From Microbispora amethystogenes (lineage in GTDB: Bacteria; Actinomycetota; Actinomycetes; Streptosporangiales; Streptosporangiaceae), in NCBI RefSeq assembly GCF_016863015.1, contig NZ_BOOB01000013.1:124001-188000 (forward strand): 64,000 nt of DNA, written 5' to 3'. Positions 8,204 to 16,537 of this stretch are shown piece by piece. The number at the start of each line of letters is the position of its first letter. Position 1 is the first letter of the stretch. The translations under genes and the position numbers were made by a program. The notes under the pieces were generated by a model. The model was not told the DNA's origin, did not search any database, and saw nothing but the letters and a program-made list of their open reading frames with translations.

Positions 8204-10911
8204 GCGTCCGGGTCTACCGAGATCGGTGGGGCATCCCCCACCTGCGGGCGGGCGACGCCCGCGAACTGGCCTACGCCCAGGGGTTCGTCACGGCGGTGGA
8301 CCGGGCGTGGCAGATCGAGGTCGAGCGGCTCCGCGCGGCCGGTGCCTCGGCCGCCGTCCTCGGCGCGGACGCCGTTCCCTGGGACCGGTTCGTACGGCAG
8401 GTCAGGCTGGACGACACGGCCAGGCGCTGCCTGGCGGCGCTCGACGCGGACACCGCGGCCTGGGTGGGCGCGTACGTGGACGGCGTCAACGCGGGCCTGC
8501 CCGAGGGAGCCCGCCGCGCTCCGGAGTTCCGAGCAGTCGGGCAGGTGGCAAGACAGGCGGCGGACGCGACAGGACACGACACGGCCGGGAACAGCGCAGG
8601 CGGGAACAGCGCAGGCGGGAACAGCACAGGCGGGAACAGCACAGGCGGGAACAGCACAGGCGGGAACAGCACGGCCGGGGGCGGCGACGCGACAGGCGAC
8701 GGCGACGCGGCGGGGAGCGGCGACGCGGCGGTGCTCGCGCCGGGCCGGTGGGAGGCGTGGACGCCGCTGGCGGTCTGGCTGTCGCACCACGTCCTGTTCG
8801 CGCACGTCCCGGCGAAACTGTGGCGTGAGGCGGTCACCGCCCGGCTCGGCCCGGAGGCCGTCGCGTTGTTCGCCACCGACGGGCCGGGCACCTCCGGAAG
8901 CAACGGCTGGCTGGTCCCTGGCGACCGCTCACGCACGGGAGCGCCGATCATCGCCGGAGACCCGCACAGGCCCATCGAGGACCCCGGCTTCTACCAGCAG
9001 GTTCGCCTGGCCTGTCCGGAGTTCGACGTGGCCGGGCTGGCCGTGCCGGGAGTGCCGGGCGTCGCCCACTTCGGGCACGCCGGGCCGGTCGCCTGGGCGA
9101 TCACCAACGCCATGGCCGACTACCAGGACCTCTTCCGCGAACGCCTCCGGCGCCGGGACGGCCGCGTCGAGGCGCTCGGCCCGGCGGGCTGGCGGCCGGC
9201 CACCGCCCACACCGAGGTCATCGAGGTCGCCGGAGGCGAACCGGTCGAGGTGGAGGTGATCGAGACCGAACGCGGCCCGGTCGTCATGAGCGAGCCACCC
9301 CGGCCGTACGAGCCCGCTCGGCACGAGACGACGGGACACCCTCCCCACGACCGGGACGCCGGGCAGGAAGGCGGGCCGGATGCCGGGCGCGAAGACGGCC
9401 CGGGCATCGGGCAGGACACCGAGCGCGAGGGCGGGCCGGATGCCGGAGACGCGGGCGAGTGGGAAGACGCCCGAAATGCTGGGCTGGACCCCGGGCGGGG
9501 AGGCGGCCCGGACGCCGAGTGGGAGGGGGTCAGCCTGCGGTATCCGCCGCGGGTGTTCCACGACCTGGGGTTCGCGGCGATTCCCGCCCTGCTGCGGGCC
9601 AGCACCGTGGCCGACGTGGACCGGGCGTTCGACCGGTGGGTGGAGCCCGTCAACGTCGTGCTCGCCGCGGACACCGGCGGCGGCCTGCTGCACCGCGTCG
9701 CCGGACTGGTGCCCGTACGCCACCCGGGCAACTCGCTGCGGGTCGTGCCCGCCTGGGAGCCCGGCCACGAGTGGAGCGGCGAGCACGCACCGATGCCCCG
9801 CCGGGAGGTCAGGGGGATCACGGTGATGGCCAACGAACGAGGCCTCTCGGCTCCGCTCGGCGTCGAGTTCGCCCCGCCGTACCGGGCCGACCGGATCAGG
9901 ACGCTGCTGGAAGCCGCCCCCGTCTGGTCCGCTGGGGACATGGCGGCGGTCCACACCGACACGCTCCTGCCCGGCGCGAAACCGCTGCTGGGGCTGCTGG
10001 CGCGGCTGACCGGGCTCACCCCCGGCGCCGTACGCCTCCGGGACCGGCTGACCGGCTGGGACCGGCGCATGGACGCCGGCAGCGCCGACGCCGCGGCGTA
10101 CGCGGCCGTGCGGGCGGAGGTGGTGCGGCGCCTGGCGGCCCATCCCGCGCTCGCGCCGCTGGCCGATCTGTCCCACCCGCTCCAGCCCGACCAGGCACCC
10201 AGCCCGAATCCGCGCACGCCCGTGGAGACGCGTCCCGGGCAGACCGGCGCCGCGAAGGCCCGTCCCGTGCCGGGCGGTGCCGGGCAGGAGAGACCCGCGG
10301 AGGCTCGTCCCGTGCAGGCTGGCACCGGTGATCGGGAGGCGCCGGAGGGAGGTGTCGCGTGTCCGGAGGTGTTCCGGCCGTGGCTGACGGCGGCTCCCCG
10401 GATCGCGCACGCCCTGGAGACCCTGCTGACGACCGACCGGCTCCCCGGCCTCGGCGGCGACGATCTGGCCGAGGTGGCGCGGGCCGCGCTGGAGGACGTG
10501 GTGGCCGGTGGCGAGACCGGCGTCCGGTGGGGCGACCTGCACCGGCTCGTCCCCTGGCGGGCGCTGCCCTCCCCAGAGGACACTCCGCAGGCGGCCACCC
10601 CATCGGGGGACACTCCTCCGGGGCCGCAGGACGACCCGCAGGCGGAGCCGGGGCTGTCGGGTGACCACGGCTGTGTGTTGTGTACGTCCAGCGTGCCGGG
10701 GGTCACCCATCACTGCGCCCGCGGCCCGGCCGCCCGCTACGTCTGGGACCTCGCGCGGCGCGACGCAAGTCTCTGGGTCGTCCCTTTCGGCGCGAGCGGC
10801 GTGCCGGGCGACCCCCACCACCGTGACCAGCAGCCGCTGTGGGTGCGCGGCGAACTCGTGCCCCTGGTCACCGACTGGGCCCTGCTGACGGAGGAACGAC
10901 ATGACCTCTGA
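8200..10911 (+). CDS. penicillin-acylase-family Ntn hydrolase with repetitive inserts (DesG-like)
   Basis: A 903-aa protein of the penicillin amidase/AHL acylase family. The N-terminal DRWGIPHLRAGDARELAYAQ and the GTSGSNGWLVPG motif place the autoprocessed nucleophile at Ser234. No signal peptide is visible, so it may act in the cytoplasm. It overlaps the ABC ATPase and the next GNAT gene, which ties it to siderophore metabolism. Penicillin-amidase-like genes called desG, paired with an acyltransferase, have been described in some Streptomyces des clusters and proposed to serve acyl-modified ferrioxamines; removal or exchange of an acyl group is the likely chemistry here (inference). It is odd in carrying four low-complexity inserts, including six tandem GNS(A/T)G units at residues 130-159 and Gly/Asp/Pro-rich stretches near 370-445, 665-715 and 785-825. 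Confidence 0.85.
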   Translation: MSVRVYRDRWGIPHLRAGDARELAYAQGFVTAVDRAWQIEVERLRAAGASAAVLGADAVPWDRFVRQVRLDDTARRCLAALDADTAAWVGAYVDGVNAGLPEGARRAPEFRAVGQVARQAADATGHDTAGNSAGGNSAGGNSTGGNSTGGNSTGGNSTAGGGDATGDGDAAGSGDAAVLAPGRWEAWTPLAVWLSHHVLFAHVPAKLWREAVTARLGPEAVALFATDGPGTSGSNGWLVPGDRSRTGAPIIAGDPHRPIEDPGFYQQVRLACPEFDVAGLAVPGVPGVAHFGHAGPVAWAITNAMADYQDLFRERLRRRDGRVEALGPAGWRPATAHTEVIEVAGGEPVEVEVIETERGPVVMSEPPRPYEPARHETTGHPPHDRDAGQEGGPDAGREDGPGIGQDTEREGGPDAGDAGEWEDARNAGLDPGRGGGPDAEWEGVSLRYPPRVFHDLGFAAIPALLRASTVADVDRAFDRWVEPVNVVLAADTGGGLLHRVAGLVPVRHPGNSLRVVPAWEPGHEWSGEHAPMPRREVRGITVMANERGLSAPLGVEFAPPYRADRIRTLLEAAPVWSAGDMAAVHTDTLLPGAKPLLGLLARLTGLTPGAVRLRDRLTGWDRRMDAGSADAAAYAAVRAEVVRRLAAHPALAPLADLSHPLQPDQAPSPNPRTPVETRPGQTGAAKARPVPGGAGQERPAEARPVQAGTGDREAPEGGVACPEVFRPWLTAAPRIAHALETLLTTDRLPGLGGDDLAEVARAALEDVVAGGETGVRWGDLHRLVPWRALPSPEDTPQAATPSGDTPPGPQDDPQAEPGLSGDHGCVLCTSSVPGVTHHCARGPAARYVWDLARRDASLWVVPFGASGVPGDPHHRDQQPLWVRGELVPLVTDWALLTEERHDL
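8587..8676. repeat. 15-bp minisatellite, six copies, inside the acylase gene
   Basis: Six head-to-tail 15-bp units (GGGAACAGCRCAGGC type) begin at 8587, 8602, 8617, 8632, 8647 and 8662. They are in frame and encode GNSAG or GNSTG. Copies differ by single bases, which suggests expansion followed by slight divergence. The repeat falls between the N-terminal segment and the catalytic serine. Confidence 0.95.
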
Positions 10912-11473
10912 GACGTCCGCCCGGCGTGCGGCCGTGTACGAGCAGGTGGTGGCCGGGTTAGGCACCGTCCGCATCGTCCCGGTGGACCCGGCGGCCGACG
11001 CCGCATTGATCCACTCGTGGGTCACCCAGGAGCGGGCCCGGTTCTGGGGCATGCTCGACGCGAGCCCCGAGCGGGTCCTGGAGATCTACGACTACCTGGA
11101 CGGGCTGACCACCCACCACGCCTACCTGGTCCACCGCGACGACCGGCCGGTGGCGCTCTTCCAGACCTACGCGCCGGAGGCGGACCCCGTCGGGGAGTGC
11201 TACGACGTCCGGCCGGGCGACTTCGGCGTCCACCTGCTGCTCGGCCCGGCGGCGGCCGGGGAGGGCGAGCGCGGCTTCACCGCCGCGCTGCTCTCCGCGC
11301 TCCTGGCGTACGCGTTCTCCGATCCCGCCCACACCCGGATCGTCGCCGAGCCGGACGCCCGCAACGAGAAGGTGATCGGCCGCATGCTGCGGACCGGCTT
11401 CACGCTCGGGCCCGAGATCGACCTGCCGGACAAGCGCGCCCGGCTGCTCTTCCTGACCCGAGACGACCGCTGA
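10901..11473 (+). CDS. GNAT acyltransferase of IucB/DesC type (DesH-like)
   Basis: A 190-aa GNAT protein of the same subfamily as the DesC in this locus. It shows HSWVTQERARFWGML near residue 30, FGVHLLLGPAAAGEGERG near 108 and VAEPDARNEKVIGRML near 147. It overlaps the end of the acylase gene by 11 bases and is followed by the siderophore reductase. Having two hydroxamate-type acyltransferases in one locus suggests two acyl donors. The second may install a non-succinyl group, as proposed for desH-type genes of some Streptomyces (family knowledge, not tested here). Confidence 0.85.
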   Translation: MTSETSARRAAVYEQVVAGLGTVRIVPVDPAADAALIHSWVTQERARFWGMLDASPERVLEIYDYLDGLTTHHAYLVHRDDRPVALFQTYAPEADPVGECYDVRPGDFGVHLLLGPAAAGEGERGFTAALLSALLAYAFSDPAHTRIVAEPDARNEKVIGRMLRTGFTLGPEIDLPDKRARLLFLTRDDR

Positions 11474-11490
11474 GAACCAAGGAGTACGGA

Positions 11491-12381
11491 GTGCTGCTCG
11501 ACGCCCTTTCCCGGCATCTGGAAGGCCTCGCGGCCGAGCGCGGCGGCGTGCTGGGAGTGCTGCCCGGGCTGGTCGCCGACGACTCCCCCGGCTGGATCCC
11601 CGCCGCCGACCTGCTGCGGGAGCCGTACGAAGGACTGCTCGCGCTGGTGGACGAGACGGCGGCGCGCTGGAACGCGCCGCGTCACGTGGCGGCGGCGCTG
11701 CTGTGGAAGACCTACGGCTACTGGCACACGATGCCGATGGTCCTCGGCTGGGCCCTCCATCGTCGGGTGCCGCTGATGCGGCTGGAGGACACGCTGGTCA
11801 GGCCGTCGGCGGCGGGGGTCACGGTGGCGGCGTCCCGGCTGACCGTGGCCGTGCTCCCCGGCGACCCGGCCGCCGGAGCCACCACCGGGACCAGCACCGG
11901 AACCAGCACCGGAACCACCGCCGAGACCCCCGTTGAGACCATCGTCGGGACCAGCGTTGAGACCAGCGTCGGGGCCAGTGCCACGGCCGTCACCACGGCC
12001 GTCGGCGGAACCACCGCCGGAACCATGGTCGAAACTGTCCCGGAACCGTTCGGCACGGTCGTCGTCCCGGACCTGGCGGCGGCCATCAGGGCGGCGATCC
12101 TCGACGGGCAACGTCCGTTCGTCCGGGCGCTGAGCGCGGTGGCGCGGGTGGGCGAGCGCACCCTGTGGGGATCGACGGCGGAGGCGGTCGCCCACCCCCT
12201 GCTCGCGCTCGGGCCGTACGCCGAGGCCGCCCGGTTGCTGGAGGAGATCGGACCGCCGGTGGCCGGGCTGCTCGCGCCCGACGGCGACGGTTACCGCCGC
12301 CGCACCTGCTGCCTGTGGATCACGCTGCCGGACGCCGAACCCTGCTCCTCCTGCTGCGTTCCGGCGGCGCGCATACCCTGA
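11491..12381 (+). CDS. FhuF-type 2Fe-2S ferric-siderophore reductase
   Basis: A 296-aa protein. Its C-terminus has the FhuF cluster-binding motif CC-x10-C-x2-CC (CCLWITLPDAEPCSSCC), and the conserved TLWGSTAEAVAHPLLAL lies shortly before. Such proteins reduce ferri-hydroxamates in the cytoplasm to release iron. It ends the uptake operon and fits binding, import, modification and release encoded in one locus. GTG 11491 has AAGGAG 6 bases upstream. Residues of about 130-190 form a Thr/Gly/Glu-rich insertion of repeated TGTS/VETS-like units that is not expected in the family and probably forms a loop. Confidence 0.88.
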   Translation: MLLDALSRHLEGLAAERGGVLGVLPGLVADDSPGWIPAADLLREPYEGLLALVDETAARWNAPRHVAAALLWKTYGYWHTMPMVLGWALHRRVPLMRLEDTLVRPSAAGVTVAASRLTVAVLPGDPAAGATTGTSTGTSTGTTAETPVETIVGTSVETSVGASATAVTTAVGGTTAGTMVETVPEPFGTVVVPDLAAAIRAAILDGQRPFVRALSAVARVGERTLWGSTAEAVAHPLLALGPYAEAARLLEEIGPPVAGLLAPDGDGYRRRTCCLWITLPDAEPCSSCCVPAARIP

Positions 12382-12412
12382 TTCGGACCGAAACAAAAAT
12401 TTCCGGCGATCG

Positions 12413-12439
12413 TGTCCATCCGGCGGGGTCCCATCCGTA
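12413..12439 (+). promoter_or_regulatory. candidate ECF42-type promoter for the DGPF gene
   Basis: TGTCCA at 12413-12418 followed after 17 bp by CGTA at 12436-12439 resembles the TGTCGA / CGA-TC promoter reported for ECF42 sigma factors upstream of their DGPF genes. It lies about 55 bp before the DGPF protein start. One mismatch in the -35 makes this tentative. Confidence 0.4.
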
Positions 12440-12493
12440 GAGGTGGTGTGCGGCGACGCCCGCACGCGACTCCACAGGAGAGGAAGGCTCGGC

Positions 12494-12841
12494 ATGAAAT
12501 ACATGCTCCTGATCAACAGCAGCCCCGAAGGCCCCGCCGCGGAGGCCGACTGCGCCTCGTTCGACGACTGGATGGCCTACGACAAGATGGTGCGGGAGTC
12601 CGGCATCCACGTGTCGGGGCACTCCCTCGCCGACCTGACCACCGCGACGACCGTACGAGTCGCCCCGGATGGGCAGCGGACCATCACCACGGACGGGCCG
12701 TTCGCCGAGACCCGTGAGGTGCTCGGCGGCTACTACGTGCTCGACGTGCCCGACCTCGACGCCGCCCTCGACTGGGCCGCCCGCTGCCCCGGGTCGCGCG
12801 GCGGCGGGTCGGTCGTGGTGCGGCCGGTGGCCGAGTTCTGA
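12494..12841 (+). CDS. DGPF/YCII-domain protein
   Basis: A 115-aa protein with the defining TTDGPFAETREVLGGYYVLD segment (residues 61-80) of the YCII/DGPF superfamily. The biochemical function of this family is not established. It lies directly upstream of an ECF42-type sigma factor gene, an association known across bacteria, where the sigma factor typically activates the DGPF gene. The ATG at 12494 has an AGGAGAGGAAG ribosome-binding site. The next gene begins 32 bp downstream, suggesting co-transcription. Confidence 0.9.
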   Translation: MKYMLLINSSPEGPAAEADCASFDDWMAYDKMVRESGIHVSGHSLADLTTATTVRVAPDGQRTITTDGPFAETREVLGGYYVLDVPDLDAALDWAARCPGSRGGGSVVVRPVAEF

Positions 12842-12873
12842 CATCTGACGATCCGACGGTCCGAGAGCCGGCG

Positions 12874-14118
12874 ATGGCGGACGGCCGGGCGGTGACGGCG
12901 GTGGAGGCCGTGTTCCGGGAGGAACGCGGCCGGCTGCTGGCCGCGCTGGTGCGCCGCTTCGGCGACCTCGATCTCGCCGAGGAGGTCACCGCCGAGGCGA
13001 TCGAGGCGGCCCTGGTGCACTGGCCGGTGAACGGCGTGCCGCCGAACCCGGGGGCGTGGCTCGCGACCACCGCGCGCCGCAAGGCGGTCGACCGCCTGCG
13101 GCGCGACACGGCCTACGCCGCCCGGCTGGCCATCCTGCAGGTGGAGGCGGAGCGGGCCGCGCCGCCCGCTCCGGAGACCGGCGACGGTGACGACCTGCCC
13201 GACGAACGGCTCCTGCTGTTCTTCACCTGCGGCCACCCGGCCCTGCCCGCCGAGGACCGCGTCGCGCTGAGCCTGCGGTGCCTCGCCGGGCTGACCACTC
13301 CCGAGGTGGCCCGGGCCTTCCTCGTCCCGACGGCCACGATGGCGAAGCGGATCGTCCGGGCGAAGAAGAAGATCCGCGAGGCCCGGATCCCGTTCCGCGT
13401 GCCGGGCCCGGACGAACGGCCGGAGCGGCTGGCGGGGGTGCTCCAGGTCGTCTACTCGATCTTCACCGAGGGGTACGTCGCGAGTTCGGGGTCCGACCTG
13501 CAGCGTCCCGACCTCGCCGAGGAGGCGATCCGCCTGGCGCGCATCCTGCGCCGGCTGTTGCCGGCCGAACGGGAGGTCTGCGGCCTGCTGGCGCTGATGC
13601 TGCTGGTCCACGCCCGCCGCGACGCCCGGACCGCTCCCGGCGGCGGGCTGGTGCTCCTCGCCGACCAGGACCGCGGCCGCTGGGACCGTACGATGATCGA
13701 GGAAGGGCTGGCCCTGGTGCCCGTGGCGCTGACCGGCGGCCCGGTGGGACCGTACGGCGTGCAGGCCGCGATCGCCGCCCTGCACGACGAGGCGGCGGAC
13801 GTCACCACGACCGACTGGCCGCAGATCGTGGCCCTCTACGACGTCCTGTTCTCCCTGACCCCGTCGCCGATCGTGGCGCTGAACCGCGCGGTCGCGGTCG
13901 CCATGCGCGACGGGCCGCAGGCCGGGCTGGCGCTCCTGGAGCAGCTCGCGGACGAGCCCCAGCTGCGGGACCACCACCCCTTCCACGTGGCGTGCGCCGA
14001 CCTGCTGTCCCGGCTGGGCCGGGACGCCGAGGCGGCCGCGGCGTACCGTCGGGCCCTCGACCTCGCCGGCACCGAACCCGAACGCGCTCACCTGCGCCGG
14101 AAGCTGGCCCCGGAATAA
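12874..14118 (+). CDS. ECF42-type RNA polymerase sigma factor with C-terminal extension
   Basis: A 414-aa protein. The N-terminal half has sigma-70 region 2 (ERGRLLAALVRRFGDLDLAEE) and region 4 (SLRCLAGLTTPEVARAFLVP). The DERLLLFFTCGHPALPAED segment is the group's hallmark between them. The long C-terminal part, about 230 residues ending in TPR-like helices (FHVACADLLSRLGRDAEAAA), is the known regulatory extension of ECF42 factors, which replaces an anti-sigma factor. The conserved TCCHPAL reads TCGHPAL here, so one Cys of the usual pair is missing. It follows the DGPF gene, its probable target. Confidence 0.92.
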   Translation: MADGRAVTAVEAVFREERGRLLAALVRRFGDLDLAEEVTAEAIEAALVHWPVNGVPPNPGAWLATTARRKAVDRLRRDTAYAARLAILQVEAERAAPPAPETGDGDDLPDERLLLFFTCGHPALPAEDRVALSLRCLAGLTTPEVARAFLVPTATMAKRIVRAKKKIREARIPFRVPGPDERPERLAGVLQVVYSIFTEGYVASSGSDLQRPDLAEEAIRLARILRRLLPAEREVCGLLALMLLVHARRDARTAPGGGLVLLADQDRGRWDRTMIEEGLALVPVALTGGPVGPYGVQAAIAALHDEAADVTTTDWPQIVALYDVLFSLTPSPIVALNRAVAVAMRDGPQAGLALLEQLADEPQLRDHHPFHVACADLLSRLGRDAEAAAAYRRALDLAGTEPERAHLRRKLAPE

Positions 14119-14170
14119 GCCCTGGGAATGAGCCCCGGAATGAGCCCTGAGATGAGCCCGGCCGTCCTGA
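14119..14170. repeat. short degenerate tandem repeat between convergent genes
   Basis: Three or four imperfect 10-12-bp units of the type GAATGAGCCCCG follow the sigma-factor stop and fill the gap to the convergent DHFR-like gene. No stable hairpin is seen. Confidence 0.6.
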
Positions 14171-14773
14171 TCAGCCCGCGGCCTTCGCCTCGGCGGCACG
14201 ACGCGCGGCGGCGGGGTCGGGAAGGCCTTCGCCGGTCGGCTCGTAGGTGAGCAGGACCACCCCGGACGAGAACGGCCTCGATTCGGCGAGCCGGAGAGTG
14301 GCGGGCTCGCCGCCCTGGTCGAACAGCCGGGCTCCCCGACCGGCGACGACGGGATAGACCGCGAGGCGCATCTCGTCGAGCAGGTTCTCGTCGAGCAGCC
14401 AGCGCACCAGCGCCGCGCTGCCGAAAACAAGGATGTCGCCGTCCACCTCGCCCTTCAGCGCCTTGACACGGTCGGCCGCGTCCGCGCCGATGATCGTGGT
14501 GTTGTTCCAGGCGGCCTCGGTCAGTGTGGTCGACACGACGTACTTCGGCAGCGTGTTCATCGCGTCCGCGTAACCGACCTCGTCGGTCATCGACGGCCAG
14601 GAGGCCGCGAAGCCCTCGTAGGTGACCCGGCCGAGCAACAGCGCCCTCGCGGCACGGATCTGGTCGAGACCCGCCTGCATGGAGTCTTCGCTCACGAAGC
14701 CGAAGGCCCACTCGTGCGGGTTCTCGATGACACCGTCGAGGGTGGTGAAGACGGACAGAACTATGCGTCCCAT
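14171..14773 (-). CDS. dihydrofolate reductase-family protein (RibD C-terminal type)
   Basis: A 200-aa protein of the RibD_C/DHFR-like family. The N-terminal MGRIVLSVFTTLDGVIENP is typical, as are LLLGRVTYEGFAASWP and ILVFGSAALVRWLLDENLLD (NADPH-binding region). These single-domain proteins are thought to be NADPH-dependent reductases, but their substrates are unknown; they are not the folate enzyme. The gene is convergent with the sigma factor and stands alone. A paralogue sits at 20445. The C-terminal 20 residues are Ala/Arg-rich and dispensable-looking. Confidence 0.88.
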   Translation of the reverse strand: MGRIVLSVFTTLDGVIENPHEWAFGFVSEDSMQAGLDQIRAARALLLGRVTYEGFAASWPSMTDEVGYADAMNTLPKYVVSTTLTEAAWNNTTIIGADAADRVKALKGEVDGDILVFGSAALVRWLLDENLLDEMRLAVYPVVAGRGARLFDQGGEPATLRLAESRPFSSGVVLLTYEPTGEGLPDPAAARRAAEAKAAG

Positions 14774-15168
14774 GGTGCGGTTCCTTCAGGTGGAGTGGTA
14801 CCGGTGGCGGTCGCCGGCGGATGGCCGGCCCCGCGCCGCATGCCGGGCGCCGGTGGGCGGCGACGTCACGGTGACGTCCGCCGTCGTGACCAGCCCCCGT
14901 GGTGTCGGTCACGTGCACCGGCGCTCCAGCATGAACGGACTGGTGGTGCGACGGCCACCGTCGCCCGGGCGCACCCGCGCCGTCCACCCGTTCCGGTGTC
15001 CGGGACTGTCCGGGACGCCCCGCTTCTCACGTCTCCGCAGGTGGCGGCCGTGGCGCGGAGAGGGGCCCGTTCCGACGGGCGGCGGGCGGGTATCAGGACC
15101 GCGCGATCCACCTCCGGCGGGTGCATAGGCTCCGTCGGGAGCGAATGATCCACGGGGATGGGACAAGC
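14774..15168. other. 395-bp divergent intergenic region
   Basis: This separates the DHFR-like gene and the XRE-like membrane protein gene. Open frames here on both strands are Arg/Pro-rich with no family resemblance, so I call no gene. I see no clear palindrome or consensus promoter. Confidence 0.6.
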
Positions 15169-16449
15169 GTGAGCGACACCCGGCCACAGCCGCAGACCGC
15201 CGCCACACCCGCCGAGTTCGTCGCCCAGATGCGGCGGTTGCGGGCATGGAGCGCGTGCAGTTACCGAGATCTCGAACGCCGCGCCGCGGCCGCGGGGGAC
15301 GTCCTGCCCCGCGCCACCCTCTCCGGCGCGCTCAACCGCGCGGATCTGCCGCGGGAGGATCTGCTGGCCGCGTTCGTGCGGGCCTGCGGGGCGGACGAGG
15401 ACACCGTCGCCGACTGGGTGGACGCCCGGCGTCGCCTGGCCGCCGCCGCGGAGACGCACATCTCCGGCCTGGCGCCCGTGCCCCCGCCTCCTGTCCCGCC
15501 GACTGCGCTGCCGCCGGGCGACCGCGTACGACAGGACGACGACCAGGTACGGCAGGACGGCGAGCGCTCCGGCGACGGAGCGGGCCCGCACGTGGGTCCG
15601 GGCGGCGAAGCAGGCCCGCGTGTGGATTCGAGCGCGCCCGACGGGCGGCTCACCCGCCGGCGGCGGTTGGCAGGCGTGGGGGGCGTCAGCCTGCTCTGCC
15701 TGCTCGGCGCCTGGCAGCTCGGTCACATCTCCGCCCGTGACACCGAATCCCGGGCCTCGGCGCAGTTCTCGTCCGATCCGGCGGCCCGCAAGACGGCGGC
15801 CTCGGAGGAGCAGGCTGACACGACGAATGGCAGCACGACGCACAGCGGCGGAGCACAGAGCATCTCGGAAGCACTGGGCGGATCGGCAACACCGGGCAGT
15901 TCAACGACACAGAGCGGTTCGGGGACACAGGGCGGGTCGGGAACACAGGGCGGGTCGGCAAAGGGCGGCGTCGGGTCCTCCTCGGCCGGGCCGGCGTCGT
16001 CACGCACGTGGGTCCGGGTGCGCCCGGCCGGCGACCCATCGTTGTGTCTCACGGCGGGACGTGCCCGCGACATCGCCTACGCCCCCGAGATCGCGGCTCT
16101 GCGCCCCTGCGCAGAGGCGACGCCGCTCCGGACCTTCCTCACTCCGGCCGGTGCGGGGCTGCTCCACCTGCAGTGGGATCACCCCGACCCGGCGAAGGGC
16201 GTCGGCTGCCTGACCGTGGTCCCGGCGGGCCCGGCGGCGGGCATGCTGGAGCCGTGGAGCGACTGCACCGGCGCCCGCGCCAACCAGCGCTTCCGGCTCG
16301 AACCCATCGGGGCCGCCTACCGCATCCGTCCGGCGTCCAGCGGCCGGTGCGTCGCCCTCAAGGGCGGTGACAGCGAGCCGGGGGCCGAGGCCATCGAGCG
16401 GCCCTGCTCCTCCGCGAACGACCAGCTCTTCCTCATCGGACCGGAGTAA
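15169..16449 (+). CDS. membrane-anchored XRE-like protein with C-terminal ricin-like domain
   Basis: A 426-aa protein in four parts. The N-terminal part, about 100 residues, resembles a helix-turn-helix (FVAQMRRLRAWSACSYRDLERR, LSGALNRADLPREDLLAAFV). A Pro/Gly-rich cytoplasmic linker follows, then one membrane segment (LAGVGGVSLLCLLGAWQLGH) after RRRR-like residues. After it come a Ser/Gly/Thr repeat region (GSGTQGGSGTQGGS) and a Cys-containing domain with repeated QRFRLEP- and QLFLIGPE-like blocks that resembles a ricin-B/RICIN lectin repeat. Such a fusion would sense an extracellular ligand and act on DNA or a partner inside (inference). GTG 15169 has a GGGGATGGGA upstream; ATG 15145 is an alternative. 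Ligand and target are unknown. Confidence 0.75.
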   Translation: MSDTRPQPQTAATPAEFVAQMRRLRAWSACSYRDLERRAAAAGDVLPRATLSGALNRADLPREDLLAAFVRACGADEDTVADWVDARRRLAAAAETHISGLAPVPPPPVPPTALPPGDRVRQDDDQVRQDGERSGDGAGPHVGPGGEAGPRVDSSAPDGRLTRRRRLAGVGGVSLLCLLGAWQLGHISARDTESRASAQFSSDPAARKTAASEEQADTTNGSTTHSGGAQSISEALGGSATPGSSTTQSGSGTQGGSGTQGGSAKGGVGSSSAGPASSRTWVRVRPAGDPSLCLTAGRARDIAYAPEIAALRPCAEATPLRTFLTPAGAGLLHLQWDHPDPAKGVGCLTVVPAGPAAGMLEPWSDCTGARANQRFRLEPIGAAYRIRPASSGRCVALKGGDSEPGAEAIERPCSSANDQLFLIGPE

Positions 16450-16507
16450 TCCCCGTAGTCCCCGCTGCGCGCCCGGCTCTCGTGTCGGCCCACGACAGCG
16501 GCACGTA

Positions 16508-16537
16508 TTGACAGGCAGCCATCCGGCTGCCTAAGTT
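16508..16537 (+). promoter_or_regulatory. sigma-70-type promoter of the ArsR-SRPBCC gene
   Basis: TTGACA at 16508-16513 is followed after 18 bp by TAAGTT at 16532-16537. The spacer is almost entirely filled by the first operator palindrome, so repressor binding would exclude RNA polymerase. Confidence 0.65.

Noticed and set aside
8587-8676. Regular 15-bp units considered as a CRISPR-like array
   Set aside because: There are no spacers. The units are head-to-tail, in frame and within a protein-coding gene.
14909-15247. A 112-codon minus-strand ORF in the divergent region
   Set aside because: It is Arg/Pro/Gly-rich, overlaps the start of the XRE-like gene antisense and has no ribosome-binding site.
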